DNA of 64,000 bases from Gari tellinella (GCA_922989275.2 OV277867.1:6138001-6202000); one strand, 5' to 3'. Shown: positions 28,961-39,295, numbered from the stretch's first letter. Numbers and translations: made by a program. Notes: generated by a model from the sequence alone, not told the origin.

Positions 28961-29345
28961 TACAATATTAGGTTCCGTTATTTAATCATAAATGCAAGAA
29001 TGCAAACAACGACTTGCAGAATTGTGTATCTTTGACTTTTGTTTCGGGGGTCATATTTTAAAATGGCTGTGGTTTTTTTGTTGAAATTATTTTGATGAAA
29101 TAAGTTTGGCGTATCTGATGTCAAAATGTTTGTAGATTATTTCTAGCAAATAATAATAAGTATTGCACTTTTAATTTCATCCGCACAACTAGATATATAA
29201 CTGACCAATTAGAAGTTGGCAGCAGTGTATATACCGGTAAGTACCTAATTTTATAGTTCTTCCTATTTACACAATTGCCTTAATTTAAAACTCGTAAAAT
29301 ATGAGATGGAAAAATCGAGATTCCAATTATGTACATAATTATGAA
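28961..29345. other. No feature seen
   Basis: AT-rich, starting after a 13-base G run. No shared repeat recognised. Confidence 0.4.
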
Positions 29346-29349
29346 CTCG

Positions 29350-29783
29350 TTTTTTGATTATCAAGGGGTACGTTTTTAAGTCCATTGCACAATGACAAAT
29401 GACAAATAATGCAGACATTGAATCCCTCTGATCTGAGTGTGCATGGTTTGCTTAGGAAAAATTTACTCTTCGGTGGTACAGAGGAGAAAACGTTATTCTT
29501 TCCCGTTTAAACGCAAACGAAACGCAAACGCATCGCAATAAAACGTAGAAAAGAACTGCTTGTCGGCAATTCTGGTCAATTATTTTAAGCTGAGCGGCAA
29601 ACAGTTTGGAGCCTGATCAGACGCCGGGTTACCTGGCGTCTGATCTGGCTCCAAACTGTTTGCAGTTGAAATAATTATTTTAACGTAAACGCGTTTATTG
29701 GGAAAGAATAACTTTTTCTCCACTGTATCCTGTTGGTAATTGACAAGTATATACTTGTTGTCACTAGGGTTCAATGGGTTATT
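29350..29783 (+). mobile_element. D-family fragment interrupted by A11
   Basis: Left part: half core and the arm TTTACTCTTCGGTGG-TA. Right part after A11: TA-TCCTGTTGGTAATTGACAA, TGTCACTAGGGTTCAATGGG-TTA. In intact D copies these two parts are contiguous around a TA (ACAGGTACAT). Confidence 0.6.
29479..29725 (-). mobile_element. A-family MITE copy A11, nested in D
   Basis: Starts CAGAGGAGAAAACG and ends TTTTTCTCCACTG. It has GCAAACGAAACGCAAACGCA where most copies have GCAAACGTACGCAAACGCA, so it belongs to an older branch together with A1 and A4. Confidence 0.88.
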
Positions 29784-29965
29784 ACACAATATTGCACAAT
29801 TATGCTCTTTCTAAACAAATGTACTCTCTTTTTGAATATAAAATAAATGGCAAAAGCCAATTATAAAATGTAGAACACTTATTGCCCGGTCGTGATTAAC
29901 AACATATATTCATAGAGTGTTCTAGAATACAAACTTATTACGGTAATGAAAACGCTTGTGTGGTT

Positions 29966-30105
29966 TTAACCCTTTCACCGCCATAAGCGACTAAATTCGA
30001 TTTTGCAAATAGTATGATCCAGATCAGATGTCAGTGTGTTACTGTAATGAATATTTCTATTAAAACTTCAAAACTTTTTTTTCCATAAAACTGCAGACGT
30101 CAGTT
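29966..30105. mobile_element. B-family, core truncated
   Basis: TTAACCCTTTCACCGCCATA at the left, half core GCAAATAGTATGATCCAGAT..CAGATGTCA, then CTGCAGACGTCAG. The right TTAA end is lost 20 bp before E2. Confidence 0.6.
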
Positions 30106-30124
30106 TTTGTTAGGTGATATAATA

Positions 30125-30330
30125 CAGTAAAACCTCGCTATTACGACCACTAAAGCGAAGGCTAATTGATTGTATAATAGAGAGGTGGCAGCTTAAAGCA
30201 AGGTGACAATGAAACAAAAAGCTCCTAAAGGAGCTTTCTGTTTCACTGTCACCTTGCTTTAAGTGGTCACCTATCGTAAACACCCTAATAAATAACAAAA
30301 TTTAGAGGTCGCAATAGCGAGGTTTTACTG
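30125..30330. mobile_element. E-family TA-flanked MITE copy E2
   Basis: CAGTAAAACCTCGCTATTAC at the left, mirrored at the right, TA outside. The core is AAGCAAGGTGACAATGAAAC..AAAAGCTCCTAAAGGAGCTTT with its mirror. Near-perfect fold-back over most of its length. Confidence 0.9.
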
Positions 30331-30402
30331 TATGTCCAAAAGGGTAGACGGTATCAATTGAGAATCTATTTAAGGTATACTGTGAAGACTGGCGCTTACA
30401 TA

Positions 30403-30648
30403 CAGTGGAGAATCTGTTATTCTTTCCCGTTTAAACGCAAACGTACGCAAACGCAAAGCACTAAAACGTAGAAAAGAACAACTTTTGGACAATTCTGATA
30501 ATTCTTGTTTATCTTGGTGGCAAACAGTTTGGAGCCTGATCAGACGCCGGGTTACCCGGCGTCTGATCTGGCTCCAAACTGTTTGCACTGCAATTAATAG
30601 TTTTAGCGTAAACGCGTTTATTGGGAAAGAATAACAGATTCTCCACTG
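30403..30648 (-). mobile_element. A-family MITE copy A12
   Basis: Both ends of the AATCTG type, core intact. GCACTGCAATTAATAG is a private variant shared with A21. Confidence 0.92.
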
Positions 30649-30735
30649 TATTAATTTAGATAAAACAAACATTATGGTCCTCGATAAATGGGAACTGGAG
30701 TTTACAAATGAAAACTGGTCACATGAAGATAAATA

Positions 30736-30914
30736 CAGTCGAACTTCGATATCTCGACTAGCTTAATTCGAACTACCCGATTTGTCGACAAATGAATTGC
30801 ATTATTTCATGCTCGGTTAAGTCAAACATACCCATATTTTAAAGTTAAAACGTGGCTCAGCCACGTTTTCGATTTGAAATACGAGTATGTTTGACTTAAC
30901 CGAGTCGAGATGTC
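30736..30914. mobile_element. F-family TA-flanked MITE, right end lost
   Basis: CAGTCGAACTTCGATATCTC, then CATACCCATATTTTAAAGTT, hairpin AAAACGTGGCTCAGCCACGTTTT, mirror GAGTATGTTTGACTTAACCG. The closing end is missing. Confidence 0.75.
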
Positions 30915-31318
30915 AGTTTTTAATTATACTGGATGCTTTTGCAATAATGGCCTCAAGGCAATACATATACTTTATTAAATAAGATATAAAGTTTTGATTT
31001 TAAACCCAATATTCTAGTCAACGATTTCATACTTTTGTTGAAAGCACGTTTACTTATGTTGTTAAATTTGAGGACTTACAAAATTTAAAAGAGATAAAGA
31101 GAGAATTCATCTTGGAAAATTGGTATTGAATATAATAACTTCGAAATGTAATAAGGTATTGTATGACATGATCCCATATATATATTGACAGGTATGTTAT
31201 AATGATAACGTATGGATAGTCAATACTAACAATACATCATTAAATTATCTATATATACTAGCTTTTGTCCGATTTTTCTGACCTTGTCGATTTATTTGAA
31301 AAACAGGATAGTTTATAA
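30915..31318. other. No feature seen
   Basis: AT-rich, unique-looking. Confidence 0.4.
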
Positions 31319-31319
31319 T

Positions 31320-31450
31320 GGTAAATAGGTAAGCAAGGTAACATCGGTAGCTTGAAGCAAGGTGACAGAAAAACAGGAGCTGTCACATTGCCTTAAGCTG
31401 TGTTTATACAATACATTAACCTTCGTTAAATGGGGGTTTAGTGTATATAG
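31320..31450. mobile_element. E-family remnant
   Basis: TAGCTTGAAGCAAGGTGACA and AGGAGCTGTCACATTGCCTT keep the base of the E hairpin. Both ends are decayed. Confidence 0.5.
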
Positions 31451-31988
31451 GACTTTACTTTTTAGGGCTGTATTTTACTTTAAATAATATTTACGTATTT
31501 ATATAAGCACCTGACATCAACTTCCGATCTTATCTTAACGCTTAATTTGAATTTCGGTCTTTTTAAAAGGACTAACTGACATAATCTCCTTCACAGAGAG
31601 TATTCATTCATTCTTGAACATACATCTTTCTCCTAGGCTACATCTCCAAATGGCTGGATTCTTGGTATAACGTTTATTAAACATTTTGTATGCAATAAAA
31701 CAGGCCAGTTAAAACCAAAAGTAATTATGTGTGTAAATGATGTAAAATGCATGTATTATGGCTTTCAGTCGAATATAAATAGAATATTAAAAACAAATCT
31801 TATAACTATTTCATGTATTCAGAAGGTAAAACCGTCTCAACACTTGATGAATATCATATATCTATAGTAAATAAACAGCGAACGCAATCACTCAGTTATT
31901 GTAGGCAACTAGATTGGCATTTTGGTTTTGGAAACATGTTCTTGTATTTCTTGTATTTACGGCACTGCGACACTATAAATATTAGATT
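31451..31988. other. No feature seen
   Basis: AT-rich. A 62-codon plus-strand frame at 31813-32001 shows no motif. Confidence 0.4.
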
Positions 31989-32082
31989 GCAGTTTGCGTG
32001 ACATTCAAATTGTCAACCCGAGAAACAGAATTTGAGATTCTTGTTTTCGAGGGTTGACAATTTGAATGTCACGCAAAACTGC
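31989..32082. repeat. Hairpin with 31-bp arms
   Basis: GCAGTTTGCGTGACATTCAA..ATTGTCAACCC pairs with GGGTTGACAATTTGAATGTC..ACGCAAAACTGC (one extra A) across a 31-base loop. Flanks do not match any family here. Confidence 0.85.
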
Positions 32083-32213
32083 CATCTGATATTAATTTTA
32101 TTACACCGAGCTTATCAACCCTGGCTATAGAATCGTCTCGTTCGTATTTTATAAAATATGCTGCGAATACCAATTTAGAGCCGCCATGTACGTAACGCGC
32201 GAAACTACGTCAA

Positions 32214-32390
32214 GAAACGACGTCACATTGTTTGTATCAACTCAACTCAAGAGTAGAGAAAATAATATCATATAGAGTGACGTCACAAAAATAATATCAT
32301 ATAGCTGACAGTATTTCTAAAAATAGAGAAAATAATATGATATTGAGTGACGTCACAAAAAGAATATCATAAAAAGTGACAGTATATATT
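32214..32390. repeat. 70-bp tandem repeat with TGACGTCA sites
   Basis: A unit beginning GAGAAAATAATAT starts at 32256 and 32326. Each carries GAGTGACGTCACAAAA (TGACGTCA at 32278-32285 and 32348-32355) and GACAGTAT. A third, partial GACGTCAC lies at 32219. TGACGTCA is the consensus cAMP response element; function here is inference. Confidence 0.75.
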
Positions 32391-32496
32391 TTGATAGATG
32401 TAAAAGACACGCAAAATGCTTAATTTTGGTCTATGGAAAATTAACAATGTCACTTAGCGCCGAAGAATGATTAGGGATAATGAGATGATGATGATA

Positions 32497-32742
32497 CAGT
32501 GGAGAATCTGTTATTCTTTCCCAATAAACGCGTTTATGCTAAAACTAGTATTTGCAGTGCAAACAGTTTGGAGCCAGATCAGACGCCGGGTAACCCGGCG
32601 TCTGATCAGGCTCCAAACTGTTTGCCACCAAGATAAATATGAATTATCAGAATTGTCCAAAAGTTGTACTTTTCTACGTTTTAGTGTTTTGCGTTTGCGT
32701 ACGTTTGCGTTTAAACGGGAAAGAATAACAGATTCTCCACTG
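32497..32742 (+). mobile_element. A-family MITE copy A13
   Basis: Both ends of the AATCTG type. TTTATGCTAAAACTAGTATT is a private variant of the left arm. TA on both sides. Confidence 0.92.
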
Positions 32743-33117
32743 TATAAGGAAGATGATTTCGGCTAAACTCATTCGTTGCAAAGCAGCGCATGGGATCAAA
32801 CCACCCACCTGCCTTCCTTTTAGTTCTTGTCTGAGGGAATAGTCTCGGTCTATAAACAGAAACATTGTACCCTGGACTGCGCTACGGTAGAAAGGTCTCT
32901 GAAAGCTATAATTCTTAAGAATATCGGGCCAAAGGTAGTACATAGCCTGTGGCAGAGATGAACGTGTGAATCGAACGTGAAAGAGTCATATCAAGGAAAT
33001 AAATAAAGATTCGTATTTTGTCCGAGTCAGTTTTCGGGCCGAAATCGCTGCGTAGATAAAAGTAATGTGTGAGTAACAATCTACACTCTAGAAGAAAGAG
33101 TTTTAACTAATATTGTA
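32743..33117. other. Unique stretch, nothing firm
   Basis: Less AT-rich than its surroundings. A minus-strand open frame (32943-32764) shows no domain. Confidence 0.35.
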
Positions 33118-33363
33118 CAGTGGAGAATCTGTTATTCTTTCCCGTTTAAACGCAAACGTACGCAAACGCAAAGCACTAACACGTAGAAAAGTACAATTTT
33201 TGGACAATTCTGATCATTCATGTTTATATTGGTGGCAAACAGTTTGGAGCCTGATCAGACGCCGGGTTACCCGGCGTCTGATCTGGATCCAAACTGTTTG
33301 CACTGTAAATAATAGTTTTAGCGTAAACGCGTTTATTGGGAAAGAATAACAGATTCTCCACTG
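33118..33363 (-). mobile_element. A-family MITE copy A14
   Basis: Both ends of the AATCTG type. The core has GATCTGGATCC on one arm, a B-like GGATCC step in an otherwise A-type core. Confidence 0.9.
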
Positions 33364-33504
33364 TAGAAGGAATGTCCATTTTAGTATAAAGCAACTAGCA
33401 TCGTCCCTGGTAGTTTATAACTCTGAAACAGATCAAATTCGAGTAATCCTAGAAATGTTTACTCTTTGCACTCTAGCAACAAACTAGAAATCTAATCATT
33501 ACTT

Positions 33505-33655
33505 TTGCAAACAGTTTGGATCGCGGCGTCTCATTTGTATCCAATCTATTTGACACGTTGGTCCTGATTTAAATAGGAAATTTGAAAATTTCTAATTCTA
33601 GAACGAAAGCAGACTACAATTAATACAGACGAAAACATTATTAAGTTAACGGTTT
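33505..33655. mobile_element. B-family, core truncated
   Basis: TTGCAAACAGTTTGGATC joined to GCGGCGTCTCATTTG, then ATTTGACACGTTGG, AAAGCAGACTACAA and TAAGTTAACGG. A deletion removed the hairpin tip. Confidence 0.5.
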
Positions 33656-33935
33656 AAAGTGTTAAAGATTGATTATATAAATCAAAACAAAACAACACCA
33701 TTTCCATAATTACTTACCAGCTTCTATTAATTAGTATCCATTGGAATTAACAGTCATATTGAGCTAAAATTACATATAAAGTTTTCATTTTGTATTGATA
33801 ATCTATTTTGTTGTTGCGTATGTCCAAGTATCACGACCAACGATAAGAAAGTAGGTCTACTGGTTTAACGTTTCGCTCAATACTATAATATCATCAGTTT
33901 ATACATAAAGGATACCGAGGCAAGTCAAAATTGCT

Positions 33936-34125
33936 TAACCTTTTTACACCGAAGTCGCATTATAAAGTCGCCTTTGCAAACAGTGTTGATCCAGATCAGA
34001 TGCCGCGTACCACGGTGTCTGATTAGGATCCAAACTATCCAAACTGTTTGACATTTCTTAAGTCATACATGTACTATCGTATATCTAACCTGGCGGCTGA
34101 TCAGGCTTCAAACTGTTTGCCACTC
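33936..34125. mobile_element. B-family copy and a following half core
   Basis: TTAACCTTTTTACACCGAAG, core 1 (GCAAACAGTGTTGATCCAGA..GATGCCGCGTACCACGG) with a duplicated ATCCAAACT. A second partial core GGCGGCTGATCAGGCTTCAA..ACTGTTTGCC of A type begins at about 34090. Confidence 0.5.
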
Positions 34126-34150
34126 AGAATAAAATAAATAGTATAAATTA

Positions 34151-34409
34151 CAGGGCTGCCATAAGTTGACATGAAAAATCCTAAGATTTCCAAATTTGCA
34201 TTTTTCAAGCGCGATTTTACGAATCGTACCCTTACCCCATAGCCTTTGTCTTGTTTTGTTGACATGCATGCGACTACTTAAAGCAGGCTGTAAGTAAAGC
34301 AGAATGCGCCTTAGGGCGCATTCTGCTTTACTTTCAGCCTGCTTTCAGGTACCATGAACTGGGAAAAAATCCGGAGATTTGGATAAAATCCGGAGAAATG
34401 GCAGCCCTG
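34151..34409. mobile_element. J-family MITE copy J1 carrying core 2
   Basis: CAGGGCTGCCATAAGTTGAC at the left; GGAGAAATGGCAGCCCTG at the right. The middle is a near-perfect core 2 (TTAAAGCAGGCTGTAAGTAA..AATGCGCCTTAGGGCGCATT and mirror), the same hairpin that defines the TTAA-type C family. CAGGG ends suggest the hAT superfamily, but I see no clear 8-bp duplication. Confidence 0.8.
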
Positions 34410-34429
34410 AAATTGCAAACCGGTTGTCA

Positions 34430-34465
34430 TTTTTCTAGACGGAAGAATAGCGTCTTCTCCACTGT
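34430..34465. mobile_element. A-family right-end fragment
   Basis: AGACGGAAGAATAGCGTCTT..CTCCACTG then TA, with no A-type core before it. J1 lies directly upstream and may have replaced it. Confidence 0.55.
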
Positions 34466-34701
34466 ACTAGGCACAGCTGGATAGACTATAATATTATTCT
34501 TTCACAAAAAATGCGAGTGTGCTCAAGAAAAATTTGAGCTTGGAGCCAAATCAAATATGACTTAAAAGCTTTTTGCCACAGAGATTTAAGGTAAATCGCC
34601 ATCATTAAAACTGTCGTTTTTATCATTACATGTATTTTGAATTGTGTTTTATTTCGTTCAAGTATTTAGTCACGTGGCACTAAATATCAGACGCTGCTTG
34701 A

Positions 34702-34949
34702 TTAACCATTTCACTCTCAATGACGCTTAAAAGCGCGTTTGCAAACAGTTTGGATCATGATCAGACGCCGCGTAACGCGGCGTCTGATCAGGGTCAAAAC
34801 TGTTTGACACTCGTTTTGAAATTTCTTCAGTTATACTGCCTCATCTTTTACTTTGAAACGACATTGCAGACAACAAAAATTGAAACAGACAACAATGAAA
34901 CGGTGACGGGGTAAAAATCTCCCGAATAATTTGATCATGATAGGGTTAG
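34702..34949 (-). mobile_element. B-family TTAA MITE
   Basis: TTAACCATTTCACTCTCAAT, perfect core 1 (GATCAGACGCCGCGTAACGC and mirror), paired GCAGACAACA motifs, and the right end GATCATGATAGGG-TTAG. Confidence 0.8.
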
Positions 34950-35182
34950 CACCGCGTCTGATCTAAGGTTACCTTGATTGAAATAAGGAAATGCCCTTTT
35001 TACGTCAATAACCATACAGAAATTAATGTATAGTTTAAGCTTGAATCTGATATATAAACATGAAACCTTAAGAAACATTCTACTTTAGTTTCAATCTACT
35101 TTAAGGTTGATGACCGCTAATCGGGCCCTTGTCGGTCAATAGAGTACCGATTATGCTCCGATCTCATCAGGGGTCCTCTACC

Positions 35183-35433
35183 TTAACCCTTTACCTGATA
35201 GCCTATTTCTATTACTTAAGATAGGTGACTACTTAAAGCAGGTTGGAAGTAAAGCAGAATGCGCCTTAGGGCGCATTCTGCTTTACTTTCAGCCTGCTTT
35301 AAGCTATCATGTGCTATAATATAGAAAATATACCCTATAATACATATTCATTACTGATTAAATTGGAACTATTTTCTTGGCGGATGAATAAATCATATCC
35401 GCTAAAAGGCGCTTCTATTGGGTAAAGGGTTAA
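35183..35433 (+). mobile_element. C-family TTAA MITE, well preserved
   Basis: TTAACCCTTTACCTGATAGC at the left, GGTAAAGGG-TTAA at the right, 251 bp. Core 2 is almost perfect. The segment GACTACTTAAAGCAGG is the uninterrupted form of the site used by the nested element at 53968. Confidence 0.9.
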
Positions 35434-35739
35434 GTAATAACATGTCTAAAACTAGAAAATGGCAGGCTATGAGGTAAAGGGTTATACGGGCGTTTCTAAA
35501 TTGGAAACAAGCATGTAGACAAGATGTTTAAAGCAGACACGAATATGGTCGTTAAGAGCTGAAACAGAAGATACATTTGCTGTCGAAATGGTTTGATCAT
35601 ACAAAATAACAGTGACATGTATTATAAGGATGTTAAAATCTGTTCATAGTGTTGACAATTGTCTTTATTCCGGTTCAACTTAATTACATGTATATACATG
35701 TAATTGAAATATATAAGTACTGGGTCCGGTTTAGTTTTA

Positions 35740-35990
35740 ACCCCTGAATCATAGCCAGAAATATACGTTCCTTTGCAAACAGCGTACATATGAAGGGTAC
35801 ACATTTTCTATGCCAACGATGAATACAAACACCCTGCTAAAGGAGCCCTTTTATTGCGATCTCCACTGTTATAAATATTGTTATATATTGACAAAATCAA
35901 ACAATAGACTAGTCTAAATTGGAGACTGGAATTGTTCATTTGGAGGGAATGGGTAATTGTGTTCATGTTTACAATTATTGAAACATGGAA
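35740..35990. mobile_element. D-like copy, diverged
   Basis: TTAACCCCTGAATCATAGCC at the left, a loose GCAAACAGCG..CCTGCTAAAGGAGCCC..CTCCACTG core, then AATTGGAGACTGGAATTGTT. Confidence 0.45.
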
Positions 35991-35998
35991 AACAGTGA

Positions 35999-36129
35999 GG
36001 TCGGTTTGGGTGACAACATTTCGAAACGAGTGCCAAACAGTTTTGATCCTGATCAGACGTCGCGTGACGCGGTTTGCAAAGGCTGTTTGCAAAGGTGCCA
36101 TTTGTCACGATTGACAGTGAAAGGGTTAA
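35999..36129 (+). mobile_element. B-family right half
   Basis: CATTTCGAAACGAGTGCCAA, core 1 left arm (GATCCTGATCAGACGTCGCG), a scrambled tip, and GACAGTGAAAGGG-TTAA at 36126-36129. Confidence 0.65.
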
Positions 36130-36215
36130 GGCTAGATCCGCACTGTTGTGCAGTGCAATATGGCCAGACCAGACTTCAAACAGTTTGGTGCCATACCAGA
36201 CTCCGGGTAGCTATA

Positions 36216-36461
36216 CAGTGGAGACTCTGTCATTCTTTCCCGTTTAAACGCAAACGTACGCAAACGCAAAGAACTAAAACGTAGAAAAGAACAACTTTTG
36301 GACATTTCTGATATTTCATGTTTATCTTGGTGGCAAACAGTTTGGAGCCTGATCAGACGCCGGGTTACCCGGCGTCTGATCTGGCTCCAAACTATTTGCA
36401 CTGCAAATAATAGATTCAGCGTAAACGCGTTTATTGGGAAAGAATAACAGATTCTCCACTG
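36216..36461 (-). mobile_element. A-family MITE copy A15
   Basis: CAGTGGAGACTCTG to CAGATTCTCCACTG. The core is intact apart from ACTATTTGC; TAGATTCAGCG replaces TAGTTTTAGCG. E3 starts 13 bp further on. Confidence 0.9.
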
Positions 36462-36474
36462 TAGACGTCAAACT

Positions 36475-36667
36475 ACAGTAGAACCTCTCTATTACGACCG
36501 CTTAAACGAAGGCTAATTGATTAAATAAATACAGGTGACTGCTGAAAGCAAGGTGACTGTAAAACAGAAAGCTCCTAAAGAGCTTGCTGTTTCACGGTTA
36601 CCTTGCTTTAAGCAGTCACCTGCCTTAAATACATACTATTTAGCACAATTTAGTGGTCGTAATAGGT
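36475..36667. mobile_element. E-family MITE copy E3, right end eroded
   Basis: CAGTAGAACCTCTCTATTAC at the left and TTTAGTGGTCGTAATAG at the right. The core is GCAAGGTGACTGTAAAACAG..AAAGCTCCTAAAGAGCTT. Confidence 0.75.
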
Positions 36668-36719
36668 GTATTTGACATTAAACTATTTTAGAAACGACGT
36701 TTTTCAGCCCATTTCTCAA

Positions 36720-36965
36720 TAGATACTCATTTTTGCGCAATCAATTTATTCTCCCGCTGAAGAAAATGCACGTAGTTCAAATCTATACAGTCTTGCCTAA
36801 TAATGTACCATAAGAAAATTTTCCAATATTCTATTTTCATTGTTGCTTAAAACTGGCCAAAAGTATAACAGATTTCGCCTTTCGGTGCGTTCTGCTTTAC
36901 CCTCAACTTGCTGTAAGTGATAACCTATGTCCAATAATAGAAAAAGGTTATTGCATAATAACGAA
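36720..36965. mobile_element. C-family copy, diverged
   Basis: CCCGCTGAAGAAAATG, then AAAACTGGCCAAAAGTATAA..TTTCGCCTTTCGGTGCG..CTGCTTTACCCTCAACTTGC. TTAA ends are not clear. Confidence 0.45.
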
Positions 36966-37059
36966 ATAATTTATGAACAGACTAAGAGGTTTTAAATCGT
37001 CTTTTGAACAAGACCATTTGGCATTGGGATGCGTAAAAATCTCTATAAGTACGTATGCG

Positions 37060-37165
37060 TGTCGTATGTGTAACAACATGTCTATAAGTTCAAATAGTCT
37101 TGAGCTAGATCAAACGCTGAATAACTCAGTGTATTATCAAGCGCCAGATTGTTTGCCTCTCGGAT
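37060..37165. repeat. Degenerate A-type core
   Basis: CTTGAGCTAGATCAAACGCT, GAATAACTC, TCAAGCGCCAGATTGTTTGC. Confidence 0.4.
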
Positions 37166-37274
37166 TTAAACTAAGAGTCGACATTTTTAAATCATTTTTA
37201 TTTCTTTATTTTGTTTAATTGCATACGCATTTAGTTCATTTTTCAATTGAAAAGAAACTGTCTTGCCTACTGTA

Positions 37275-37345
37275 ATATCGGTCAGGTAGTTCAGTTGGGT
37301 AGCACGCGCTACTTCATGACTCTACTTAGATTCTAATGTTTGCTC
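37275..37345 (+). repeat. tRNA-derived SINE remnant
   Basis: GGTAGTTCAGTTGGGTAGCA followed by CGCGCTACTTCATGACTC resembles a tRNA A box and anticodon arm. The B-box position reads AGATTCTAA, poorly kept. No body or tail could be defined. Confidence 0.35.
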
Positions 37346-37586
37346 TTTGATAGCGATTGCCCCAACACGTCGACATTATTTACTTTAACATGTTACCATG
37401 CTTATTTATATTCACCGCACAACCAGTGAATTAGACATGGTTTGGACCCAGATCAGGAACTTTTCTATCATTGCTTCCAACAGGATTCGAAGCTGAAACT
37501 CGTTTTCATTTAATTTCGAAATCATCATTAACTCTTTCCTTAATCTTTTTATGTGACTTGTCTGAATTCAGACCCGGACCTTTATA

Positions 37587-37832
37587 CAGTGGAGAATCTG
37601 TTATTCTTTCCCGTTTAAACGCAAACGTACGCAAACGCAAAGCGCTAAAACGTAGAAAAGAACAACTTTTGGACAATTCTGATAATTCTTGTTTATCTTG
37701 GTGGTAAACAGTTTGGAGCCTGATCAGACGCCGGGTTACCCGGCGTCTGATCTGGCTCCAAACTGTTTTCACTGCAAATAATAGTTTTAGCGTAAACGCG
37801 TTTATTGGGAAAGAATAACAGATTCTCCACTG
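37587..37832 (-). mobile_element. A-family MITE copy A16
   Basis: Both ends of the AATCTG type. Variants GTAAACAGTTTGG and CTGTTTTCACTG. AAAGCGCTAAAACG is shared with A21; A22 has the related ATAGCGCTAAAACG. Separated from A17 by 12 bp. Confidence 0.92.
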
Positions 37833-37844
37833 TATAACCAGACG

Positions 37845-38084
37845 CAGTGCAGATATTCTTTCCCAATAAACGCGTTTTGCTAAAATGTTTATTTCTAATA
37901 CAAACACTTATGGAGCCAGATCAGACGCCGGGTAACCCGGCGTCTGATCAGGCTCCAAGTTGTTTGCAACTAAGATTAAACTGTAAAGTCAAATCATCAA
38001 CAAAATGTAAGTCTCTCCAATTCACTGCGTTTCGTTTAAATTTCGTTTGCGTTGAAACGGGAAAGAATAACGTCTGGTCCACTG
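37845..38084 (+). mobile_element. A-family MITE copy A17, diverged
   Basis: CAGTGCAGATATTCTTTCCC at the left, CGTCTGGTCCACTG at the right. The core tip is intact, but its outer stem reads CAAACACTTATGGAGCC / GGCTCCAAGTTGTTTGC and no longer pairs fully. Confidence 0.75.
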
Positions 38085-38323
38085 TATCAAACCCTAGCCA
38101 TTCTTATCCTGAATATTTCATTAGGACTATTTCACATTTGACAAATGACCAGTATGTGTTTATCTTAAAGGATGTTTTTAAAAATTAGTTTAGAAAATGA
38201 AATTAACACAGATAGTACGGAGCCTTATCAAAGGGCTCCGTAGGGATTTCTCTGATCTGGGGCAAAGCTATACATAGACAAACACACAATACATAGGCAA
38301 AATGTAACATAAAAGTGTTCATA

Positions 38324-38569
38324 CAGTGGAGAATCTGTTATTCTTTCCCGTTTAAACGCAAACGTACGCAAACGCAAAGCACTAAAACGTAGAAAAGTAC
38401 AACTTTTGGACAATTCTGATAATTCTTGTTTATCTTGGTGGCAAACAGTTTGGAGCCTGATCAGACGCCGAGTTACCCGGCGTCTGATCTGGCTCCAAAC
38501 TGTTTGCACTGCAAATAATAGTTTTAGCGTAAACGTGTTTATTGGGAAAGAATAACAGATTCTCCACTG
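38324..38569 (-). mobile_element. A-family MITE copy A18, flanked by a 23-bp direct repeat
   Basis: Standard ends and core. AATGTAACATAAAAGTGTTC plus ATA occurs directly before (38301-38323) and again shortly after (from 38577), much longer than the TA duplication seen elsewhere. Confidence 0.92.
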
Positions 38570-38658
38570 TACATAAATGTAACATAAAAGTGTTCATATC
38601 TCTTGCTTTTAATCTTTGCTTATATGAAATCTGCACTAAAGCAAACACGAAAATGATA

Positions 38659-38860
38659 CAGTGGATAAGGTGTAATTCTTTTTCATCTAACTCGTTAATG
38701 CTAAACACTTTATGTCGATTGTGCAAACAATTTTGAATCAAATCAGACGTCCATTAACCTTGTCTCTGATCAGGATTCAAACTGTTTGCCGCTTAATTTT
38801 CAAAACGATGTCATTTTCAACATTTAATTGCACTGCGTTTGCATTTACAGTACTCACTCC
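38659..38860. mobile_element. A-like copy, degenerate
   Basis: CAGTGGATAAGGTGTAATTC at the left, a core with GCAAACAATTTTGAATCAAA..CAGACGTCC..TGATCAGGATTCAAACTG, then CACTGCGTTTGCATTTACAG. Confidence 0.5.
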
Positions 38861-38929
38861 ATACGACGGTCCTCTGACCAACGATTCCCTCCTTACAGCG
38901 ACCATTGGCGATGTTTCCCAATTAAGGCA

Positions 38930-39143
38930 TTAACCCTTAGCCCGCCAAATAAATTGTCGTCTGCTATATTTCTCGTCTGCTTCAAGTTTCAAAGCGCTTC
39001 TAAGTTGCTCAAAATTGCTGAAAATGTTGTCCGAGTGTCAAACAGCTTGGATCCGGATGAGACGCCGAGTTACTCGGCGTCTCATCCGGATCCAAGCTGT
39101 TTGCATATGGAGCTATAGTCGTGAGTGGCAGGCTAAGGGTTAA
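38930..39143. mobile_element. B-variant TTAA MITE
   Basis: TTAACCCTTAGCCCGCCA at the left mirrors TGGCAGGCTAAGGG-TTAA at the right. The core is a perfect palindrome with its own compensated changes (AGCTTGGATCCGGATGAGAC..GCCGAGTTACTCGGC and mirror). Confidence 0.8.
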
Positions 39144-39295
39144 ATTATGTTTAACGTTTGCACTGCTGCAATATCGTCTGCTGTTTTCTGCTGTTTTTCT
39201 CAAAGTTTACATAGTATTGGACATGTTGATAGAAGAAAACAATTATTAAAATATTTCATGAAACTAACACATACATGTATAATAAATGTAATATA

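Noticed and set aside
32760..32950. A tRNA-derived SINE on the minus strand (GTAGCGCAGTCC and GGTTTGATCCC).
   Set aside because: The A-box-like and B-box-like motifs are over 100 bases apart and no tail or second copy was found.
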